DNA from: Sphingomonadales bacterium
GTDB lineage: Bacteria > Pseudomonadota > Alphaproteobacteria > Sphingomonadales > Sphingomonadaceae
Assembly: GCA_017309275.1 (NCBI GenBank)
Contig: JAFKLT010000063.1
Location: forward strand, 1 to 55,341
Direction: 5' to 3'
Length of the DNA stretch: 55,341 bases
The translations under genes were made by a program, and so were the position numbers. Of this stretch, positions 16,515 through 25,543 are shown piece by piece; position 1 is the first letter of the stretch; each line of letters begins with the position of its first letter. A model generated the notes under the pieces. That model saw only the letters and a list, made by a program, of their open reading frames with translations, was not told the DNA's origin and searched no databases.

Positions 16515-17522
16515 TCAGGCTATTGCCAGCAGCGCGTCGCGCTGGTCGACGAGGACGTCGAACCCGCGCGGATCGTGCTTGCCGGAGATGCGGTCCATCG
16601 CTCCCTCCAGCCGGGCGAGCGATACGGTGCTGATCGGGTCGAGCGCATTGGCGATGCCGACCATGTCGTCCATCTTTGCCCAGCAATTGAGCGCGATGTC
16701 GCACCCCGCCGCGACGGCATCGGCCGCGCGCGACGGAACGTCGCCCGACAAGGCCTTCATGTCGAGGTCGTCGGTCATCAGCAGGCCGTGAAAACCGACG
16801 CGCTGACGGATGATCGTGTCGATGATCGTCGGCGACAGGGTGGCGGGCAGATCCTTGTCCCACGCCTCGAAGATCACATGACAGGTCATCGCCATCGCGG
16901 CGTCGCGAAGCGCGGCGAACGGGGCAAGATCGGTGAGGAGATCGTGGTCGGACGCGGTGACGCGCGACAGCGTCTCATGCGAATCGAACAACGCGCGGCC
17001 ATGACCGGGGATATGCTTTACGATCCCGACGACACCGCCGTCCTGCAACCCGCTGAGGATCGCGCGGCCGAGCGCGGCAACGCGCATCGGCTCGCTGCCC
17101 AGGGCGCGGTCGCCGATCACGTCGCTGGCGCCGGGCTGCCGCACGTCGAGCAGCGGCAGGCAATCGACGGTGATCCCGACCTCCGCCAGCATGACGGCAA
17201 GCGCCATCGCATTGAGCCGCGCCGCTTCGATCGCGCTGGCCGGCGCGCGCTCGTACAGCGCGTCGAATGCGGCGCCGCTGGGGAAATCCGGCCATTCGGG
17301 GGATTTCATCCGCGCGACGCGACCGCCTTCCTGGTCGATGAGGATCGGAAGGTTCGACCGTCCGTCCAGGCTGCGCAAATCATCGGTCAATCGCCGCAAT
17401 TGCTCGCGGTTCTCGATGTTACGGCCGAACAAAATATAGCCCGCGGGTTCGCTGTCGCGAAAGAAGGCGCGCTCGTCGTCAGTCAGGGTGAGGCCCGAAA
17501 GGCCGAAAATTGCAGGTATCAT
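16515..17522 (-). CDS. nagZ: Beta-N-acetylhexosaminidase NagZ (peptidoglycan recycling)
   Basis: The 335-residue glycoside hydrolase family 3 enzyme has the NagZ motif KHIPGHGRALFDSHETL. Here the His of the DSH segment is the general acid/base, and LLMTDDLDMKAL supplies the catalytic Asp (MTDDLDM). ILIDQEGGRVARM forms the substrate pocket. It releases GlcNAc from anhydro-muropeptides in the cytoplasm; those muropeptides signal beta-lactamase induction in many bacteria. Its position after a SPOR-domain protein that binds denuded glycan strands fits a cell-wall theme. Confidence 0.93.
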   Translation of the reverse strand: MIPAIFGLSGLTLTDDERAFFRDSEPAGYILFGRNIENREQLRRLTDDLRSLDGRSNLPILIDQEGGRVARMKSPEWPDFPSGAAFDALYERAPASAIEAARLNAMALAVMLAEVGITVDCLPLLDVRQPGASDVIGDRALGSEPMRVAALGRAILSGLQDGGVVGIVKHIPGHGRALFDSHETLSRVTASDHDLLTDLAPFAALRDAAMAMTCHVIFEAWDKDLPATLSPTIIDTIIRQRVGFHGLLMTDDLDMKALSGDVPSRAADAVAAGCDIALNCWAKMDDMVGIANALDPISTVSLARLEGAMDRISGKHDPRGFDVLVDQRDALLAIA

Positions 17523-17617
17523 CGTGCGTCAACCTCCATAGGTCGGCGCCCCCTCTTCATGCAACATGGCATGACGATACTTATCCACCAATGTCCCGTG
17601 CGGCCAAGCGGGCCAAA

Positions 17618-18409
17618 TCAGCGAACGACGACGCAATTTTCACCCGCGACGCGCAACTTTCCGCACAGCGACGACGCATTGGCGGCGGTTCCCGCCGATG
17701 CCCGCAGACGATAGACCGTCTTTTCGCCGGCCTCTGCCGGAGAGATCGACTTGCCGAGATCGGCAAGATACGGAAAGCGCTTCGAAAGATTGGACCACGC
17801 CTTGTTCGCCGCGGCCTCGCTGCTGAAGGCGCCGAGCTGGATCGTGCCCGACCCGCCCGTCGCGACCTTGTCCTTCGCCGGCGTTTCGGCCGTCTTTACC
17901 GACATCGCCGCCGGCTTTGCCTTGCCCTTGTCGGCTTCGGCGATGCGTGCGGCCTCCGCCTTTGCGGCGGCGTCCTTGTCGGTCTTTGCCTTGGTTGCAG
18001 CCGCCTTGGCAGCCGCTTCGCGCTCCTGGGGCGTGACCGCCGGCTCTTCGGGCATGCGGCTGGCGTCGACCTTGCCCGACGGCACCGCGCCCTCGGTCGC
18101 GGCGAAGCTTGCGTCGCCCTCGCCTTCGAAAGTCTTGGCGCCGTCGCTTTTGGGCGCGACCTTGTAATCGCCCTTGTCGGCAACGATCAGCTCGCCCTGC
18201 CCGCGCGCGCCGCCGTTCTGCATCCACCAGAGACCGCCAAGAACCGCGCCGATCAGCAGCAGTCCGCCGAGCACCATGATCAGCAGACGCGCGGGCGAAA
18301 CCTCGCCGTCCTCGTCATATTCATCGGCCGCTTCCAGCCAGGGCAGACGCTCCTCGCCCTCCAGGCCCAGACCCCCGTCCTCGGACTCCGCTTTCCGGTC
18401 TTCGGCCAT
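17618..18409 (-). CDS. SPOR-domain membrane protein
   Basis: The 263-residue protein has an acidic cytoplasmic N-terminus, one membrane segment (LLIMVLGGLLLIGAVLGGLW, about 44-63), a long Ala/Lys-rich periplasmic linker (about 120-180) and a C-terminal SPOR domain (about 185-263, GTIQLGAFSSEAAANKAWS). SPOR domains bind glycan strands stripped of stem peptides at the division septum. Its ATG overlaps the argS stop by one base (TGATG). It is probably a division protein similar in layout to FtsN or DedD, but identity with either is not shown. Confidence 0.87.
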   Translation of the reverse strand: MAEDRKAESEDGGLGLEGEERLPWLEAADEYDEDGEVSPARLLIMVLGGLLLIGAVLGGLWWMQNGGARGQGELIVADKGDYKVAPKSDGAKTFEGEGDASFAATEGAVPSGKVDASRMPEEPAVTPQEREAAAKAAATKAKTDKDAAAKAEAARIAEADKGKAKPAAMSVKTAETPAKDKVATGGSGTIQLGAFSSEAAANKAWSNLSKRFPYLADLGKSISPAEAGEKTVYRLRASAGTAANASSLCGKLRVAGENCVVVR

Positions 18410-20136
18410 CAGTTCATCTCCTCGAGCGCCTCGACCCCCATCAGGCGCAGCCCGTTTCGGATAATCTGCCCGATTCCGTCGGCCAAATAAAGGCGAGTCG
18501 CGGTCAATTCGGGGTCATTTGCCAAAATGACACGGGCCTCGGGCCGATCGTTACCCATGTTCCACCACGCATGAAACGCGGCGGCCACTTCGCCGAGGAA
18601 GAAGGCGATGCGGTGCGGCTCGCGCGCCGAGGCCGCCGATTCGACGATACGCGGGAACTGCGCGAGCAATTTGACAAGCCCCAGCTCATAATCGTCGAGC
18701 CGCGCCGGGTTCGGCGTCGCCGCCGCGACGCCCGCCTCCGCAAGCTTGCGCTTCAGCGATGCGATACGCGCATGGGCATATTGGACATAGAAGACCGGAT
18801 TGTCGCGCGACGCCTCGACGACCTTGGCGAAATCGAAGTCCATCTGCGCATCGGCCTTGCGCGTCAGCATCGTATAGCGGACGGCGTCCTTGCCCACCTC
18901 GTCGACGATGTCGGCGAGCGTGACGAAATTGCCCGCGCGCTTCGACATCTTGAACGGCTCGCCATTCTTGAGCAGCCGGACCATCTGGACGAGCTTTACG
19001 TCGAACTTCTTCGTTCCGCCGGTCAGCGCCGCGACCGCGGCCTTGATCCGCTTGACCGTGCCCGCATGGTCGGCGCCCCAGATGTCGATCAGCTCGTCGG
19101 CGCCCTGCGCCTTTTGGAAGTGATAGGCGAGGTCGGCGCCGAAATAGGTCCAGCTGCCGTCCGATTTCTTGATCGGGCGATCCTGGTCGTCGCCGAATTC
19201 GGTCGAGCGGAACAGCGGCAGCTCGACCGGTTCCCAATCCTCGGGCGTCTCGCCCTTCGGCGCTTCGAGCACGCCGTCATAGACGAGGCCTTTTTCGCGG
19301 AGCCATTTTTCGGCGTCGGCGGGCTTGCCCTCGGCCTGCAGTTCGGCCTCCGACGAGAAGAGATCGTGATGGATGCCGAGCTTGGCGAGGTCGGCGCGGA
19401 TCATGTCCATCATCGCGCTGACCGCTTCGGCGCGGAACAGGCCGAGCCAGGCCTCTTCGGGCGCGCCGACGTAGCGGTCGCCATATTCGGTCGCCAGCCG
19501 GGCGGCGACGGGCTTCAGATAGTCGCCGGGGTACAGACCCTCCGGGATCGCGCCGATATCCTCGCCCAGCGCCTCGCGGTAGCGCATGTGCACCGACCGC
19601 GCGAGGACGTCGACCTGCGCGCCCGCATCGTTGACATAATATTCGCGGGTGACCGCATAGCCGATATATTCGAGCAGCGCGGCGAGCGCGTCGCCGACGA
19701 CCGCGCCGCGGCAATGGCCGACGTGCATCGGCCCGGTCGGGTTCGCGGACACATATTCGACATTCACGCGGCGTCCCTTGCCGGTGGTCGAACGACCGTA
19801 GTCGCCCGTTTCGGCATGGATCAGCGCGAGTTCGTCGCGCCAGCTGCCTTCGGCGAGCCGCATGTTGATGAAGCCGGGGCCGGCGACGCTCGCCTCGGTC
19901 ACCTCGTCGAGCGCGCCGAGTTCGGCAACGAGAAGCTCGGCGAGCGCGCGCGGATTGGTGCCAGCGGGCTTGGCGAGCACCATCGCGGCGTTCGTCGCGA
20001 CGTCGCCGTGCGACGGATCGCGCGGCGGCTCCACGCTGATGGCGCTGCGGTCGAGATCGGCGGGAAGCGCATCGCGCGCGACGAGCGCATCCAATGCAAC
20101 ATTGATATGGTCGGAAAAGCGGCTGAACAGGGTCAC
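18409..20136 (-). CDS. argS: Arginyl-tRNA synthetase
   Basis: The 575-residue class I synthetase has an N-terminal Add-1 domain (about 1-100), the HIGH-type motif ANPTGPMHVGHCRGA (about 130-145), a KMSKRAG motif and a C-terminal DALR anticodon-binding domain containing FHAWWNM. It charges tRNA-Arg. It is the first gene of the argS-SPOR-nagZ-scpA-scpB-tatABC series. The length is normal and the active-site motifs are intact. Confidence 0.96.
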   Translation of the reverse strand: MTLFSRFSDHINVALDALVARDALPADLDRSAISVEPPRDPSHGDVATNAAMVLAKPAGTNPRALAELLVAELGALDEVTEASVAGPGFINMRLAEGSWRDELALIHAETGDYGRSTTGKGRRVNVEYVSANPTGPMHVGHCRGAVVGDALAALLEYIGYAVTREYYVNDAGAQVDVLARSVHMRYREALGEDIGAIPEGLYPGDYLKPVAARLATEYGDRYVGAPEEAWLGLFRAEAVSAMMDMIRADLAKLGIHHDLFSSEAELQAEGKPADAEKWLREKGLVYDGVLEAPKGETPEDWEPVELPLFRSTEFGDDQDRPIKKSDGSWTYFGADLAYHFQKAQGADELIDIWGADHAGTVKRIKAAVAALTGGTKKFDVKLVQMVRLLKNGEPFKMSKRAGNFVTLADIVDEVGKDAVRYTMLTRKADAQMDFDFAKVVEASRDNPVFYVQYAHARIASLKRKLAEAGVAAATPNPARLDDYELGLVKLLAQFPRIVESAASAREPHRIAFFLGEVAAAFHAWWNMGNDRPEARVILANDPELTATRLYLADGIGQIIRNGLRLMGVEALEEMN

Positions 20137-20196
20137 GGCGGATCCTATCTCTTGGTCAAGATCGATTGGCTGGCGCCCTAACGCAGGGCGGGCAAC

Positions 20197-20235
20197 GCGA
20201 AAAGCCCTGCGCAGCCCATATCGGCGTCGCAGGGC
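20197..20235 (-). terminator. Rho-independent terminator after the lipoprotein gene
   Basis: GCCCTGCG (20204-20211) pairs with CGCAGGGC (20228-20235). On the minus strand the stem is followed by TTTT, so it would end transcription coming from the lipoprotein gene at 20278-20949 before it reaches argS. Confidence 0.6.
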
Positions 20236-20277
20236 AAAAAGAAAAGCGAACGGCGCGGGTCAGCGCCGCCGCGCGAA

Positions 20278-20949
20278 TTATCGTCGGACGTTATATTCGA
20301 GCTGTTCCTGCGACAGCTGGAAACCGACGAGCAGTTCGAAGCTGGCGCGCTGTACCGCGGCGCGAACCTCCGGAATGCTCAGCGGATCGACGGCCGCGTC
20401 TTCCTCGCCCGCCTTGCGCTTGCGGGTGATGCGTTCCTGGATGTCGGCGGGCAGCGTCGCCGCCGCACGATCGACATAGGCCGACGCCTGGCCGTGGCCG
20501 GTGCCGCGCACCTGTCCTTCGGGAAAGCTGATCGTCACCTGTCCGACGCGCTTGGCGATAACGGCGGTGCCGCCCTGCACGACGGTCGAGAAATAAGGCA
20601 GGGTCAGCGTGCGCGCCGGGCCGGCATCGCGGCGGGTCGCCACGACGTCGAAATCGGCAAGCTGATAGACCTTCTCGCCGGTGTCGTTGCACGTCGGGAC
20701 AAGGTTGGTGATCGTTGCGACCACGTCGATCGCGCTCGCGTCGCGGCTGGTCGCGGGGTCGAACAGCGTGATGTCGCCGGTATGCATCGGCACCGCCACC
20801 GCCGGGCAGGTGCTGCGCGTCGCGGTGATGCCGACGCCCGACGAAACGTCGATGTCATTGTCCTTCGCACAGCCGGCGACCGTCGCCATGCCTGCGGCTC
20901 CGCACAGCACGGCGATCAATTTGCGGGACGAAGGCGAAAAAGGCATCAT
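20278..20949 (-). CDS. Predicted lipoprotein, unknown function
   Basis: The 223-residue protein starts MMPFSPSSRKLIAVLCG and has a lipobox TVAGC with Cys27. The mature part carries Cys residues (STCPAV, VPTCND) and regular beta-strand-like segments (ITLFDPATSRDASAIDVVATITNL, ADFDVVATRRDAGPARTLTLPYF). The C-terminus is charged. I recognise no named domain. It is divergent from ispH and has its own terminator. The open frame extends upstream, but the ATG pair at 20949 gives the only sensible signal peptide. Confidence 0.72.
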   Translation of the reverse strand: MMPFSPSSRKLIAVLCGAAGMATVAGCAKDNDIDVSSGVGITATRSTCPAVAVPMHTGDITLFDPATSRDASAIDVVATITNLVPTCNDTGEKVYQLADFDVVATRRDAGPARTLTLPYFSTVVQGGTAVIAKRVGQVTISFPEGQVRGTGHGQASAYVDRAAATLPADIQERITRKRKAGEEDAAVDPLSIPEVRAAVQRASFELLVGFQLSQEQLEYNVRR

Positions 20950-21101
20950 AAGGATCGAACTTTCCAAAACTGGCGCGAAGGCGTCGAAATCGAGGTTCCG
21001 ACCGCTCCATGCGCGCCGCTTCTTATCGGTGCGATGAACGGGGCGCAACGGTGCGAAGTCGCTTTACCCCATATAGGGTGCTGCGCTAGAGCGCGCGCAT
21101 C

Positions 21102-22082
21102 ATGAATGCTCCTCATCCGATGACGCCCCCCCAGGGCGGCGAAACGGCAGAACTCAAGGTTTTGGTGGCGGCGCCGCGCGGTTTCTGCGCGGGCGTCGAC
21201 CGCGCGATCCGCATCGTCGAGCTGGCGCTCGAACGCTTCGGCGCGCCCGTCTATGTCCGGCACGAGATCGTCCACAACCGATATGTGGTTGAATCGCTGA
21301 AGGCAAAGGGCGCGATTTTCGTCGAATCGCTCGACCAGGTCCCCGACGGCGTCCCGGTGGTCTTCAGCGCGCACGGCGTGCCGAAGGCGGTGCCGGCAAA
21401 GGCCGAAGCGCGCGGGCTGGATTATATCGACGCGACGTGCCCGCTGGTTTCGAAAGTGCATCGCCAGGCGGAACGCGCGAACGAGGCGGGGCGCCATATC
21501 GTCTTCGTCGGCCATGCGGGTCACCCCGAGGTGATCGGCACGCTGGGCCAGCTTCCCGAAGGCGCGATGACGCTGGTCGAATCCGTCGACGACGTCGCGA
21601 AGCTGTCGCCCCCCGACCCCGAGCTGCTGTCGTACCTGACGCAGACGACGCTGTCGGTCGACGACACGCGCGACATCATCGCGGCGCTCCAGCACCGCTT
21701 CCCGGCGATCAGCGGCCCGCGCGGCGAGGACATCTGCTATGCGACGTCGAACCGGCAGGAAGCGGTGAAGGCGATCGCGGGCCAATGCGACCGCATGATC
21801 GTGATCGGCGCGCCGAACAGCTCGAACAGCCTGCGCCTGGTCGAGGTCGCCGAGCGGCTGGGCACGCCCGCGCATCTGGTTCAGCGCGGCACCGACGTCG
21901 ACCCGGCGTGGCTCGACGATATCGGCACGCTGGGCATCACCGCAGGCGCGAGCGCGCCCGAAACGCTGGTTCGCGAAGTCATCGACGCTGTCGCGGCGCA
22001 CCGTCCGATCACCGAGGAGGTCGTGGTGACCGCCGAGGAAAATATGGTGTTCAAGCTGCCGCGCGGGCTCGAAGCAGCCTGA
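21102..22082 (+). CDS. ispH: 4-hydroxy-3-methylbut-2-enyl diphosphate reductase
   Basis: The 326-residue last enzyme of the MEP isoprenoid pathway converts HMBPP to IPP and DMAPP. Three [4Fe-4S] cysteines are at residues 29 ([12 protein letters not shown]), 113 ([10 protein letters not shown]) and 212 (CYATSNRQ). The conserved VRHEIVHN and FSAHGVP are present. The stop overlaps the thrB start by one base (TGATG), so the two are cotranslated. Confidence 0.96.
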   Translation: MNAPHPMTPPQGGETAELKVLVAAPRGFCAGVDRAIRIVELALERFGAPVYVRHEIVHNRYVVESLKAKGAIFVESLDQVPDGVPVVFSAHGVPKAVPAKAEARGLDYIDATCPLVSKVHRQAERANEAGRHIVFVGHAGHPEVIGTLGQLPEGAMTLVESVDDVAKLSPPDPELLSYLTQTTLSVDDTRDIIAALQHRFPAISGPRGEDICYATSNRQEAVKAIAGQCDRMIVIGAPNSSNSLRLVEVAERLGTPAHLVQRGTDVDPAWLDDIGTLGITAGASAPETLVREVIDAVAAHRPITEEVVVTAEENMVFKLPRGLEAA

Positions 22083-23044
22083 TGGCCGTCTATACGCACG
22101 TCGATCCCGACGACCTTGCCGCACTCGTCGCCCGGTACGACATCGGGACCGTGATCTCGTGCAAGGGGATCGCCGAGGGAGTCGAGAACAGCAACTTCCT
22201 GCTCGAAACCACGAAAGAGCGCTTCATCCTGACGCTCTACGAAAAGCGCGTGCGCGAGAGCGACCTGCCGTTCTTCGTCGACCTTCTGGGCCATCTGGCG
22301 GCGAAAGACTGCCCGGTGCCGGCGATGATCCGCGACCGCGACGGCACGGCGATCCAGCAGGTCGCCGGGAAATCGGCGTGCATCATCCAGTTTCTGACGG
22401 GCATCTCGCTGACCAAGCCGACGACGGGCCAGTGCGAAGCCGCGGGCGCGGCGCTCGGCGCGATGCACCGCGCGGTCGCCGACTTCGCCGGATCGCGCGA
22501 GAACAGCATGGGCCACCAGCATTGGCGCGGCATCGCCAAAGCGGCGGGCGACCTTGATGTCGTCGTTCCGGGCCTGCAGGCTGTCGTCGACGCCGAACTC
22601 GGCTTTCTGGACGCGCATTGGCCGACCGACCTTCCCGCACACGTCATCCACGCCGACCTGTTTCCTGACAATGTCCTGATGCTGGGCGATACGGTCACCG
22701 GCCTGATCGACTTCTATTTCGCGGCGAGCGACTATCGCGCCTATGATGTCGCGGTCACGCATGCGTCGTGGGTCTTCTCGACCGACGGCACCCGCTGCGA
22801 CACGGCGCGCGCACGCGCATTGATGCGCGGCTATGCCAGCGAGATCGCGCTGACCGATGCCGAGGTGGCCGCCCTGCCCCTGCTCGCGCGCGGCGCATCG
22901 CTGCGCTTCCTGCTGACGCGCGCGCACGACTGGGTACACACGCCCGCCGACGCGCTCGTCACGCGCAAGGACCCGACGCCCTTTCTCAATCGCCTGCGCC
23001 GCTATCAGGCTGATGACGCCGCCAGCCTGTTCGCCTCCGCATGA
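22082..23044 (+). CDS. thrB: Homoserine kinase (ThrB2, aminoglycoside-phosphotransferase fold)
   Basis: The 320-residue protein belongs to the kinase family with the APH fold that makes O-phospho-L-homoserine in alphaproteobacteria. It begins [19 protein letters not shown] and shows the family's [18 protein letters not shown] and the catalytic [10 protein letters not shown] followed by GLIDFYFA, the Brenner motif and metal-binding Asp. It is in the threonine branch of aspartate metabolism. It is joined to ispH by a one-base overlap and to rnhA by a four-base overlap, an order frequent in this group. Confidence 0.92.
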   Translation: MAVYTHVDPDDLAALVARYDIGTVISCKGIAEGVENSNFLLETTKERFILTLYEKRVRESDLPFFVDLLGHLAAKDCPVPAMIRDRDGTAIQQVAGKSACIIQFLTGISLTKPTTGQCEAAGAALGAMHRAVADFAGSRENSMGHQHWRGIAKAAGDLDVVVPGLQAVVDAELGFLDAHWPTDLPAHVIHADLFPDNVLMLGDTVTGLIDFYFAASDYRAYDVAVTHASWVFSTDGTRCDTARARALMRGYASEIALTDAEVAALPLLARGASLRFLLTRAHDWVHTPADALVTRKDPTPFLNRLRRYQADDAASLFASA

Positions 23045-23493
23045 GCGAGGGCAAGACCGTGATCGTCGCCACCGATGGCGCGTGCAAGGGCAATCCGGGT
23101 CCCGGCGGCTGGGGTGCGGTGCTGCGCTGGGGCGACGTCGTAAAGACGCTTTCGGGCGGCGAGCCCGACACGACGAACAACCGCATGGAATTGATGGCGG
23201 CGATCGAAGCGCTGGCCGCGTTGAAACGGTCGTGCAACGTCGAGCTGTCGACCGACAGCGTCTATGTCCGCGACGGCATCACCAAATGGGTGCATGGCTG
23301 GCAGCGCAACGGCTGGAAGACCGCCGCGAAAAAGCCGGTCGCCAATGCCGACCTGTGGCAACGGCTTGTCGCCGAGGCCAAGCGCCACACGATCGAGTGG
23401 CTGTGGGTCAAGGGACACGCCGGACACGGCGACAATGAAATCGCCGACAAGCTGGCGAGCGATGCGGCGCTGGAAGTGGCGCGGGCGCGCTGA
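23041..23493 (+). CDS. rnhA: Ribonuclease HI
   Basis: The 150-residue protein removes RNA from RNA-DNA hybrids. The four catalytic acids are in place: Asp12 ([11 protein letters not shown]), Glu50 (NNRMEL), Asp72 (STDSVYV) and Asp131 (GHGDNE), with the flexible-loop His126. It overlaps thrB by four bases (ATGA). A hairpin at 23479-23503 overlaps its stop codon. Confidence 0.95.
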   Translation: MSEGKTVIVATDGACKGNPGPGGWGAVLRWGDVVKTLSGGEPDTTNNRMELMAAIEALAALKRSCNVELSTDSVYVRDGITKWVHGWQRNGWKTAAKKPVANADLWQRLVAEAKRHTIEWLWVKGHAGHGDNEIADKLASDAALEVARAR

Positions 23494-23503
23494 ACGCCCG
23501 CGC
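23479..23503. terminator. Strong GC hairpin across the rnhA stop
   Basis: GCGCGGGCG (23479-23487) pairs perfectly with CGCCCGCGC (23495-23503) around a seven-base loop containing the rnhA stop. It lies between convergent genes and may act as a transcription end or mRNA stabiliser; no T-run follows. Confidence 0.4.
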
Positions 23504-23512
23504 GCGACGACC

Positions 23513-23689
23513 TTATTCGGCTTCCTTGGTGTCGGCGCCCGGGCCGTTTTTCTTGATCGAGTCGATCGCGTTCTTGGCGGAGGCCTTGCTCGAATAGCCT
23601 TCGGTCCAGAAGATCGTCTCGCTATTATATTTGAAATAGGCGACAAACTCGCCAGCCTTGTTCTTCTTGATCTCGAAATAATGGGCCAT
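23513..23689 (-). CDS. DUF1508 (YegP-like) protein
   Basis: The 58-residue protein begins MAHYFEIKKNKAGEFVAYFKYNSETIFWTEGYSSKASAKNAIDSI. This is a single copy of the DUF1508 unit (hydrophobic strand, then the F-x-x-N-x-E-x-I-x-x-SEGYSSK-like segment and a helix). YegP of E. coli has two copies. Function is unknown. GGAGG upstream supports the ATG at 23689 over one at 23701. It converges with rnhA. Confidence 0.82.
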   Translation of the reverse strand: MAHYFEIKKNKAGEFVAYFKYNSETIFWTEGYSSKASAKNAIDSIKKNGPGADTKEAE

Positions 23690-23781
23690 GCGATCCTCCA
23701 CAGGTCAGGCCGTGCCGGGGGTGGCGCGACCAAACATATGTTAATCCACCCATTTCAGCGCGCAAGCGGATAGATGCGCGT

Positions 23782-24912
23782 TCAGACGAAGCGCGACGGC
23801 GCAAAGGGAGCGGTGTCGACCGCACCGATCGCCCCCTTCGGCATGGGCGCGCCGAGCTGCGCCGCGAGCAGCGCGCCCATCGCCGGCGAGGTCTGAATTC
23901 CAAAGCCGCCCTGCCCCGCACACCAGAAGAAATCGGGCACATCCGCATCCGCGCCGAATACAGGCGCCCGATCGGGAGCGAAGCTGCGCAGCCCCGCCCA
24001 TTTGCGCTCGACCGCGGCGACGGGCCAGTCGACCACCTGTTGCAGCCGGTCGATGGCGATCGCCACGTCCATTTCCTCGGGCGCGGCGTCGCAGGGCTCG
24101 GACGGCGTCTCGTCGTGCGGGCTCAGCCAGATGCGCCCCTCGCTCTCGCCCTTGAAATAGAAGCTGCCGCCGACATGAACCACCAAAGGCAGCGATGCCG
24201 GCACCGGAACGCCGAGCCGAAGCTGAACCACCGTCCGCCGCAACGGCTGGATGCCCAGCGGCGCGGCGCCGCACATGGCCGCCACGGCATCGGCCCAAGC
24301 CCCCGCCGCATTCACGATGATATTCGCGTTGATGGTGTCGGCGCCAACGCGAACCTCCCACCCCTGCCCCGTCCGGCGCGTGCCGGTGAGCGGCGCACGG
24401 GTCGCGAGCATGGCGCCGGCCCGCGCCGCCGCATGCAGATAGGCGGCGTGCAGCGCCCCGACGTCGATATCGCTGCACGCGCCCTCATAGGCCGCCTCGC
24501 TCCATTCGGCGCGGATGCCGGGCACCATGCGCGCGATCTCGGCGGGCGACACGCGGTGGATGTCGACCTCTTTCGTCGCAAAGCTGGCGACAAAGGCATC
24601 GACGCTCGCCGCCTCGCTGCCGCGCCCGATATTGAGCGCCGTACGCGGCGCCAAAAAGCCGCGCTCGGAAAAATCGGCGGGCGGACTGCGGAGCATATCG
24701 AACGACGCGGCGGACAGCGGCTGCACGGCCGGGCCGCCATAGGTTTCGTGCCAGAAAGCGGCCGACCGCCCGGTCGCATGATAGCCGGGCGCATCCTCCG
24801 CCTCGATCATCAGCACCGCCCGGTGCGGCGCCAGCGCAGCCGCCAGACTTGCCCCTGCAATTCCCGCGCCGACGATCAGCACATCTGTCGAGGAAGGGAG
24901 CGCGGCGTTCAT
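23782..24912 (-). CDS. FAD-dependent amino-acid-oxidase-like oxidoreductase
   Basis: The 376-residue protein starts with the FAD-binding Rossmann motif VLIVGAGIAGASLAAALA and a conserved EAEDAPGYHATGRSAAF segment, with the C-terminal FAD contact WCAGQGGFGIQTSPAMG. This is the DAO/glycine oxidase family, which oxidises amine bonds of amino acids or related amines. The substrate cannot be told from the sequence. The ATG at 24912 is preferred over 24924, since MNAALPSSTDVLIVGAG is the usual short lead. It is divergent from the pilus operon and transcribed alone. Confidence 0.85.
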   Translation of the reverse strand: MNAALPSSTDVLIVGAGIAGASLAAALAPHRAVLMIEAEDAPGYHATGRSAAFWHETYGGPAVQPLSAASFDMLRSPPADFSERGFLAPRTALNIGRGSEAASVDAFVASFATKEVDIHRVSPAEIARMVPGIRAEWSEAAYEGACSDIDVGALHAAYLHAAARAGAMLATRAPLTGTRRTGQGWEVRVGADTINANIIVNAAGAWADAVAAMCGAAPLGIQPLRRTVVQLRLGVPVPASLPLVVHVGGSFYFKGESEGRIWLSPHDETPSEPCDAAPEEMDVAIAIDRLQQVVDWPVAAVERKWAGLRSFAPDRAPVFGADADVPDFFWCAGQGGFGIQTSPAMGALLAAQLGAPMPKGAIGAVDTAPFAPSRFV

Positions 24913-24969
24913 ACCGCGCCGCATATCGGCTGATCCGGCGAATGCAAGCCGTGCCGACCGCCATGATGG

Positions 24970-24983
24970 TTACTTTTTAGTAA
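24970..24983. promoter_or_regulatory. Small palindrome before the pilus operon
   Basis: TTACT-TTTT-AGTAA lies 25 bases before cpaA, and CATAAT (24986-24991), a -10-like hexamer, follows at once. A plausible -35 is not evident. It may be an operator for the cpa/tad operon. Confidence 0.25.
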
Positions 24984-25007
24984 GTCATAATGCGTAGGAG
25001 AAGACCG

Positions 25008-25496
25008 ATGGAAAACGGTCCGATCACGCTTGGCCTGGTGGCGCTGCTCGCCATATTGATGATCATCGCGGCCATCAGCGACCTGCGATCGCGATCGATC
25101 TCGAACGGATTGAACGGCGCGATCGCGCTGCTGGCTATTCCCTTCTGGATCGCCAGCGGGATGGACGTCTGGCCGGGCATGGCGTTGCAGCTCGGCGCCG
25201 CTTTTGCGGTCTTTCTGATCTTCGTCGGCCTGTTCGCGATCGGCGCGATGGGCGGCGGCGACGTGAAGATGATCGGCGCCGTAATGTTGTGGATTCCGCT
25301 GAATCTGTTTCTCGAAACCCTGACCGTAATGGCGATCGGGGGCGGCATTTTGTCCGCAATCATGCTTGTTCAGTCCAAAATTCGACCGTCCGACAAGGCG
25401 ATAGAGGTGCCCTATGGGGTCGCCATCGCCGCGGCAGGTCTTTGGGCGCTTCACCAACAATATCTTAACCAGTTTCAGTTTATCGCATTCAGTTGA
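25008..25496 (+). CDS. cpaA: Prepilin peptidase CpaA (TadV)
   Basis: The 162-residue polytopic protein is a short A24-family prepilin peptidase. The two catalytic aspartates are Asp25 (AAISDLRSRSISN) and Asp85 (GAMGGGDVKMIG), the xD-x-R and GxGD-type motifs. It cleaves the leader of Flp-type pilins and lacks the methyltransferase domain of PilD. AGGAG seven bases upstream fixes the ATG at 25008. It is the first gene of the cpa/tad operon; no Flp pilin gene precedes it here. Confidence 0.9.
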   Translation: MENGPITLGLVALLAILMIIAAISDLRSRSISNGLNGAIALLAIPFWIASGMDVWPGMALQLGAAFAVFLIFVGLFAIGAMGGGDVKMIGAVMLWIPLNLFLETLTVMAIGGGILSAIMLVQSKIRPSDKAIEVPYGVAIAAAGLWALHQQYLNQFQFIAFS

Positions 25497-25543
25497 GGGC
25501 AAGCGCCACCGCTTCTGGTTGGCGCAGGAGGCGAAAAATCGTC

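Noticed and set aside
18571-20181. A 536-codon plus-strand open frame across argS
   Set aside because: It is a shadow of argS, whose class I synthetase motifs are complete on the minus strand.
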